A stretch of DNA of 9,960 nt, from NCBI GenBank assembly GCA_902795875.1, contig CADBND010000253.1:1-9960 (forward strand), read 5' to 3'. Under the pieces are notes generated by a model that searched no databases, was not told the DNA's origin, and saw only the letters and a program-made list of their open reading frames with translations. Of this stretch, positions 6,570-9,960 are shown piece by piece. Made by a program: the position numbers and the translations under genes. Each line of letters opens with the position of its first letter. Position 1 is the stretch's first letter. The stretch comes from an uncultured Erysipelotrichaceae bacterium. GTDB taxonomy: Bacteria > Bacillota_I > Bacilli_A > Erysipelotrichales > Erysipelotrichaceae.

Positions 6570-6962
6570 ATGAATGAAGTTTGGGAATTTCTGAAGTCCT
6601 GCGGTGTTTATTATCTGGCGACGGTCGAAGGCGATCAGCCCAGGGTCAGACCGTTTGGTACGGCAGAGATCTTTGAAGGGAAACTGTATATCCAGACCGG
6701 GAAGAAGAAGGACTGCTACAAGCAACTGCTACAAGATCCGAAGGCGGAAGTGTGCTGCTTCAAGGATGGAAAGTGGTTACGCATTTCGGGGAAACTGATC
6801 CCGGATGATCGGGTCGAGGCCAAGAAGGATATGCTGGATAAGAATCCGTCATTACGAGGCATGTACGATGAGAACGATGACAATACGATCGTTCTGTATT
6901 TCGAAGATGCCGTGGCAACATTCTCTTCCTTTACGGAAGCACCCCGACAGGTACGTTTATAA
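6570..6962 (+). CDS. PNPOx-like (pyridoxamine phosphate oxidase fold) flavoprotein
   Basis: A 130-residue single-domain protein of the split-barrel FMN-binding superfamily, which includes pyridoxamine 5'-phosphate oxidase and small flavin or F420 proteins. It shows the typical order: an N-terminal helix (WEFLKSCGVYYLATVEGDQ, 5-23), the strand motif PRVRPFG (24-30), a second strand LYIQTGKKKDCYKQL (39-53) in the cofactor phosphate region, and KWLRISGKL (68-76). It is much shorter than PdxH (about 210) and lacks its C-terminal dimerisation segment, so a true pyridoxamine oxidase role is unlikely. A general FMN-dependent reductase or flavin-binding role is inferred. AAGGAAGG lies 8 nt before the ATG. 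Cytoplasmic; monocistronic, ended by the hairpin at 6975. Confidence 0.85.
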   Translation: MNEVWEFLKSCGVYYLATVEGDQPRVRPFGTAEIFEGKLYIQTGKKKDCYKQLLQDPKAEVCCFKDGKWLRISGKLIPDDRVEAKKDMLDKNPSLRGMYDENDDNTIVLYFEDAVATFSSFTEAPRQVRL

Positions 6963-6974
6963 AGATCACGAAAC

Positions 6975-7010
6975 AGGTCCGGTGAAAATACCGGACCTTT
7001 TGTATTATCT
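6975..7010 (+). terminator. Strong Rho-independent terminator between convergent genes
   Basis: A perfect 9-bp G+C-rich stem (6975-6983 with 6990-6998) with a 6-nt A-rich loop is followed on the plus strand by TTTT and further T-rich sequence. It lies 12 nt after the flavoprotein stop. Read on the minus strand the same hairpin is followed by GTTTCGTG, a weaker tail, so it may also partly terminate the minus-strand gene ending at 7012. Confidence 0.85.
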
Positions 7011-7011
7011 T

Positions 7012-7809
7012 TTATCCTTTCAGAAGCTGGTCGAGCACCGAGAAGAGTCCGTTGGCGGAGACGTTTCCGTTGCCGGATACTGCGGATGCGGCAGCCTGTG
7101 CCAGGATGTTGTAGAGAAGATTGTATTGGGAATTGTTGTTGTAGTTGCCGTTGACGAAGTTCAGCAGGTTCTGCAGACCGTTGTTGCTGAAACTGTTGTT
7201 TCCGGTCAGTCCCAGGAATGATCCGAGTCCGTTATTGTTGTTGTAGTAGGAACCGTATCCTGAGTTATATCCGGTAGAGAACAGGTTTCCAAACAGACCT
7301 CCGGACTGCTGTCCGTAATAGTTGTTTCCACCCAATAGTGATGAGAAGGGGTTGGAATTCTGCTGGTAGACGTTGTTGAAGCCAAGCAGTGTCCCGAGAA
7401 GCCCGATCGCTGAATTGTTGTAGGTGTGGGCATTCTTTCTCTTGAACAGTTTGAGCAGGACGATTATCAGCATGATGTCCTTGAGATCGAGCTTGCCATC
7501 AAACAGAGCTCTTAATGCCGGGCTTCTTCCGACGTTGAGGCCTCTGGTACCGCCGACATAATTGAGCAGGTCTTTTGCATCAAGGGAACCGGCTGCAGCG
7601 GAATAGAGCTGTACGATCGGGTTCTGTGAGAGTTCCTGATTGACCGTGTTGACTTCGTTGCTGTCGAGGCTGTTTCCGATAGCGTTCAGAAGAGGATTGA
7701 CTCTCTGCCCGCTTCTTGTGAGAGGTGCTTCATCCATGTTCAAAAGCTGTTCGAGAAGGGCTGGATCGCGGTCGATCGCGTCCAGTATCTTGTCTGTATT
7801 CTGATTCAT
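7012..7809 (-). CDS. Asn/Gly-rich low-complexity protein of unknown function
   Basis: A 265-residue protein of no family I recognise. Residues 1-110 look folded and mainly helical (KILDAIDRDPALLEQLLNMD, then SLDAKDLLNYVGG). A short hydrophobic segment DIMLIIVLLKLFKRK (111-125) follows, too short for a sure membrane span. Residues 126-250 are rich in Asn (about 30), Gly, Tyr, Ser and Leu, with imperfect units such as GLLGTLLGFNN, FSSLLGGNNYYG, GLFGNLF and GLGSFLGLTGNN, and YNNNN at 189-193. The C-terminus (GLFSVLDQLL) is again helix-like. The protein has no Cys and no Trp. No signal peptide, sorting motif or anchor is seen. AAGGAG (7819-7824) lies 9 nt before the ATG. It follows the S9 peptidase stop by 24 bp on the same strand, so co-transcription is likely. 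The composition suggests a self-assembling or phase-separating protein, which is an inference. Confidence 0.8.
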   Translation of the reverse strand: MNQNTDKILDAIDRDPALLEQLLNMDEAPLTRSGQRVNPLLNAIGNSLDSNEVNTVNQELSQNPIVQLYSAAAGSLDAKDLLNYVGGTRGLNVGRSPALRALFDGKLDLKDIMLIIVLLKLFKRKNAHTYNNSAIGLLGTLLGFNNVYQQNSNPFSSLLGGNNYYGQQSGGLFGNLFSTGYNSGYGSYYNNNNGLGSFLGLTGNNSFSNNGLQNLLNFVNGNYNNNSQYNLLYNILAQAAASAVSGNGNVSANGLFSVLDQLLKG

Positions 7810-7832
7810 TATCTTATTCTCCTTGTAATTTC

Positions 7833-7838
7833 ATTATA
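7833..7838 (-). promoter_or_regulatory. Possible internal -10 box before the Asn/Gly-rich gene
   Basis: TATAAT on the minus strand overlaps the TAA stop of the peptidase gene, which reads TAATGA. No -35 of quality is visible, and the resulting start would leave only a minimal leader carrying the AAGGAG. It could give the downstream gene its own transcript, or simply reflect the stop-codon sequence. Confidence 0.25.
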
Positions 7839-9789
7839 AAACACTGGAACAGTATTTATCGAACCAATCGCTGATCTCTTTGAGACGGCGTATCCTGTGT
7901 GACGGTTTTCCGGATCTTGAGAGTTCATGGTTTTCTCCGTGGAAAAGGACGAGTCTTGTGTCGATCCCTCTTTCACATAAGGCCTGCATCATCTGCATGC
8001 CTTCCGGAAGCGGACAGCGGTAATCCTGGTCGGAGTGAATGAACAGGGTCGGTGTCTTGACGTTGTCGACGTATTTCAACGGAGAGTGTTCCCAGAGTTT
8101 TGCGTTGTCTTTGATCGGATCGTCTGTAGCGTTCTGGTCGCTTGCGAAGTAGAAACCGATGTCGCTGAGATAGGCGAAGCCCGGCCAGTTGGAGATGGAA
8201 CGCTGCGAAGCGGTGCAACAGAAGCGGTCGGTATGGCCGATGATCCAGTTGGTCATGAAGCCACCGTAAGATCCGCCGGTCTCACAGAGTCTTTCCTTAT
8301 CGATCGCCGGATACTTTTCTAATACCACATCGGTGAAGTTCATGAGATCTTCGAAATCGACCGTTCCGTATTTGCCGCGGATGTCCGCGAAGTCATCACC
8401 TCTTCCATCCGATCCGTGGATATTGGTGAAGAAAACGAAGTAGCCTCTGGATGCCCATACCTGCATCTCATGGAAGTAGGCTTTGGTATAGATGGCTCTT
8501 GGTCCGCCATGTACATCGAGTATTGCCGGATACTTCTTTCTTCTGTCGTAGTCCTTGGGAAGCAGCACCCAGCCGTTGAGTTCAGCTCCGTTGGAGCGGT
8601 ATCTGATTTCCTGAGGTCTGGCGACATATCTGTCTTTTAGTACGCTTCTGTTGAAGGAAGTGAGCGGTCTGACCTTCCTGTCTTTGAAGCGGTATTCGTA
8701 GAGTTCCGGAAGAGAAGTCTCATCGGATCCGCAGAAGATGATCCTTTCTTCGTTCATGTCGAAGTGGGAGATGAGCGGCATGGAGAAGAGTTTTACGTTT
8801 CTCAGTTTTCTGTCGATGCGCCACAGTTCGATGTGATCTTTCTGTGCAGCAATCGTGAACAGATGATCGTTTTTAACGACGTTCTGTTTGCCGCTGCCCA
8901 ACAGAGTATCTGTTGCGGCAGAATCGTGCAGGGAACGGTCGATCTTTCCGACCTCCGTCAATTCCTTATCCTTGAGGGTGTAGAACTTCGCTGTTTCGTT
9001 GATGCCGTACTGTTTCCCATAGGATGCGTACAGGAAAAGATCATCATTCAGAAGGAAGAAAGTACTGATACTGAGATCATCTTTGTCATAGAGCGTTTCC
9101 GTCTTTTTTGTGACAGGATCGTAGACAAAAAGGTCGTCAAACAGGCTTCTTTTCGTCTTATATGAATTACCGGAGAAATAAACCTTACCGTTCAGGATCT
9201 TCGCAGTACCGGTATCAAAGAAGGGTTCCGTGATACGGGAGATAGTGAATGGCTTCAGTGTGCAATGAAACAGTGCAGAACGTTTCTTGTTTGTGAAGCC
9301 GGCTCCGTTGAACCAGTAGGGGATCTCGTCGAGGACTTCGTAATCGGCCTGTTTCTTGAGTTCTTCTTTTTTCTTTTTCAGTTTTTCTTTGGATGCCTTG
9401 TATAAGTCCGGATCATTGGCGTCAATGCCGGCTTTCAGGATCAGCTCGTTCCTGTTGAGAACTTCGATCTGTGAAATATGCAAGGGCGTAGACAGGAAGG
9501 TCTTCCTTTTTCCGCTTTCAATGTCCAGAATGAAATACTTATTCAGGATGGCTTTCTTGTTTGTGTTTTCTTCAGAAATGATCAGATGGCTTTCGTCGTA
9601 CCAGCCAAGATGGGATGTGCTTTTTGGCGATGAGAAAGCTTTCCGGTTTACATAGATAGTGCGGAAGTAACTGTCTTTCTTTTTGTCGATATGGACAAGC
9701 TGAAAGGCGTAGTTTTTTCCCGATGGATCAAAGCGAAGATTTTCAATGAAACGGAATTTCAGAAGATCTTCTATATTTATGTTTTTCAT
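7834..9789 (-). CDS. S9-family serine peptidase (prolyl oligopeptidase / acylaminoacyl-peptidase type)
   Basis: A 651-residue cytoplasmic peptidase expected to cleave short peptides. Residues about 5-370 form the N-terminal beta-propeller, including the conserved-looking DEIPYWFNGAGFT (154-166). Residues about 385-651 form the alpha/beta-hydrolase domain: HGGP (427-430) for the oxyanion hole, GGSYGGF with nucleophile S507, DQDYRCP with D589, and GENHELSR with H621. The triad is complete and the length is normal for the S9C group. A Lys-rich helix (KASKEKLKKKKEELKKQ, 131-147) sits in the propeller. The start is placed at the second ATG (9787-9789) because GAGAGG (9797-9802) is 7 nt from it but only 1 nt from the ATG at 9793-9795, which would add Met-Lys. 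Dipeptidyl-peptidase and acylaminoacyl-peptidase activities cannot be told apart from sequence alone. It is the first gene of a probable pair with the Asn/Gly-rich protein gene. Confidence 0.92.
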   Translation of the reverse strand: MKNINIEDLLKFRFIENLRFDPSGKNYAFQLVHIDKKKDSYFRTIYVNRKAFSSPKSTSHLGWYDESHLIISEENTNKKAILNKYFILDIESGKRKTFLSTPLHISQIEVLNRNELILKAGIDANDPDLYKASKEKLKKKKEELKKQADYEVLDEIPYWFNGAGFTNKKRSALFHCTLKPFTISRITEPFFDTGTAKILNGKVYFSGNSYKTKRSLFDDLFVYDPVTKKTETLYDKDDLSISTFFLLNDDLFLYASYGKQYGINETAKFYTLKDKELTEVGKIDRSLHDSAATDTLLGSGKQNVVKNDHLFTIAAQKDHIELWRIDRKLRNVKLFSMPLISHFDMNEERIIFCGSDETSLPELYEYRFKDRKVRPLTSFNRSVLKDRYVARPQEIRYRSNGAELNGWVLLPKDYDRRKKYPAILDVHGGPRAIYTKAYFHEMQVWASRGYFVFFTNIHGSDGRGDDFADIRGKYGTVDFEDLMNFTDVVLEKYPAIDKERLCETGGSYGGFMTNWIIGHTDRFCCTASQRSISNWPGFAYLSDIGFYFASDQNATDDPIKDNAKLWEHSPLKYVDNVKTPTLFIHSDQDYRCPLPEGMQMMQALCERGIDTRLVLFHGENHELSRSGKPSHRIRRLKEISDWFDKYCSSVL

Positions 9790-9796
9790 TTTCATA

Positions 9797-9802
9797 CCTC
9801 TC
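9797..9802 (-). promoter_or_regulatory. Ribosome binding site deciding the S9 peptidase start
   Basis: GAGAGG on the minus strand is 7 nt from the ATG at 9787-9789 and 1 nt from the ATG at 9793-9795. Normal spacing favours the inner start. Confidence 0.65.
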
Positions 9803-9809
9803 GCTTACG

Positions 9810-9818
9810 ATTATAGCA
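9810..9818 (-). promoter_or_regulatory. Extended -10 promoter of the S9 peptidase operon
   Basis: TGCTATAAT on the minus strand is an exact extended -10, identical to that of the MuiA-family gene. No consensus -35 is seen 17 bp upstream, as is common with extended -10 promoters. The implied leader is about 15 nt. Confidence 0.6.
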
Positions 9819-9855
9819 TGGCTATTTTTCATTCCCTTATGTGCACAAAACAATG

Positions 9856-9861
9856 TATAAT
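9856..9861 (+). promoter_or_regulatory. -10 box of the tRNA-Ser gene
   Basis: A perfect TATAAT lies 14 bp before the tRNA 5' end, implying a precursor leader of about 8 nt. The -35 is weak (TTCCCT at 9832-9837, 18-bp spacing). This promoter faces away from the peptidase promoter at 9810-9818. Confidence 0.55.
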
Positions 9862-9875
9862 AGAATAGTTTTCAC

Positions 9876-9960
9876 GGAGATGTATCGAAGTGGTCATAAC
9901 GAGAACGACTCGAAATCGTTTGATCGCCAAAAGCGGTCCGTGGGTTCGAATCCCACCGTC
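9876..9960 (+). tRNA. tRNA-Ser (anticodon CGA), 3' end cut by the window edge
   Basis: The gene reads UCG serine codons. The acceptor strand GGAGATG (9876-9882) would pair with CGTCTCC, of which CGTC (9957-9960) is visible. The anticodon stem AACGA/TCGTT (9904-9908, 9916-9920) encloses the loop CTCGAAA with anticodon CGA at 9911-9913. A long variable arm with a 6-bp stem (GATCGC/GCGGTC) identifies a class II tRNA. The T-arm is GTGGG-TTCGAAT-CCCAC. The D-stem is TCG/CGA. The last three acceptor bases and the discriminator lie outside the window. Confidence 0.95.

Noticed and set aside
7231..7248. Triplet repeat resembling a microsatellite or CRISPR-like repeat
   Set aside because: It simply encodes the YYNNNN run of the Asn/Gly-rich protein. 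No spacer-repeat periodicity is present.
7012..7433. Other frames over the Asn-rich repeat region (for example plus strand to 7221, minus strand 7206-7433)
   Set aside because: They arise from AAC/AAT and GGT triplet repetition in the real gene and give Ser/Thr- or Val-rich nonsense without starts supported by ribosome binding sites.
8035..9165. Plus-strand frames opposite the S9 peptidase gene
   Set aside because: They are shadows of a gene with a complete Ser-Asp-His triad and have no supporting signals.

Overview
The window looks like chromosomal DNA from a low-to-mid G+C Gram-positive bacterium (Bacillota). The support is AGGAGG-type ribosome binding sites, TATAAT boxes often in the extended form TGnTATAAT, short intergenic gaps, and Firmicutes-like families: a GH13 oligo-glucosidase, a 5TMR-LYT sensor and a SpoIIE/RsbU-type phosphatase. 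An Erysipelotrichia-like host fits the protein style, but no taxonomic marker is complete enough to prove it. I see no insertion sequence, phage gene or CRISPR array.

Layout from left to right. Positions 1-365 are A+T-rich (about 30% G+C in 121-360, clearly below the genes) and hold no intact gene, only two minus-strand open stretches that look like decayed coding DNA. Positions 366-2045 (minus) encode a cytoplasmic GH13 alpha-glucosidase. A compact divergent promoter region (2046-2191) separates it from a plus-strand operon: a possible 20-residue leader peptide, an 807-residue membrane phosphatase (5TMR-LYT, extracytoplasmic sensor, HAMP, PP2C/SpoIIE) and a tightly coupled 117-residue two-helix membrane protein. 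This operon converges on a minus-strand MuiA/DUF4139-family gene (4992-6470), with a hairpin terminator between them that serves only the minus strand. A divergent plus-strand gene at 6570-6962 encodes a small PNPOx-fold flavoprotein. It ends at a strong hairpin facing a minus-strand pair: an S9 prolyl-oligopeptidase-type serine peptidase (7834-9789) followed 24 bp later by an Asn/Gly-rich low-complexity protein of unknown function (7012-7809). A tRNA-Ser(CGA) gene, cut by the right edge, begins at 9876.

Most genes appear to be single transcription units of general metabolism. Two loci stand out. The first is the phosphatase operon: a two-sensor membrane PP2C with a coupled small membrane protein, and no anti-sigma or anti-sigma-antagonist gene beside it. 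The second is the peptidase plus Asn/Gly-rich protein pair, whose second member has no Cys or Trp and a prion-like composition.
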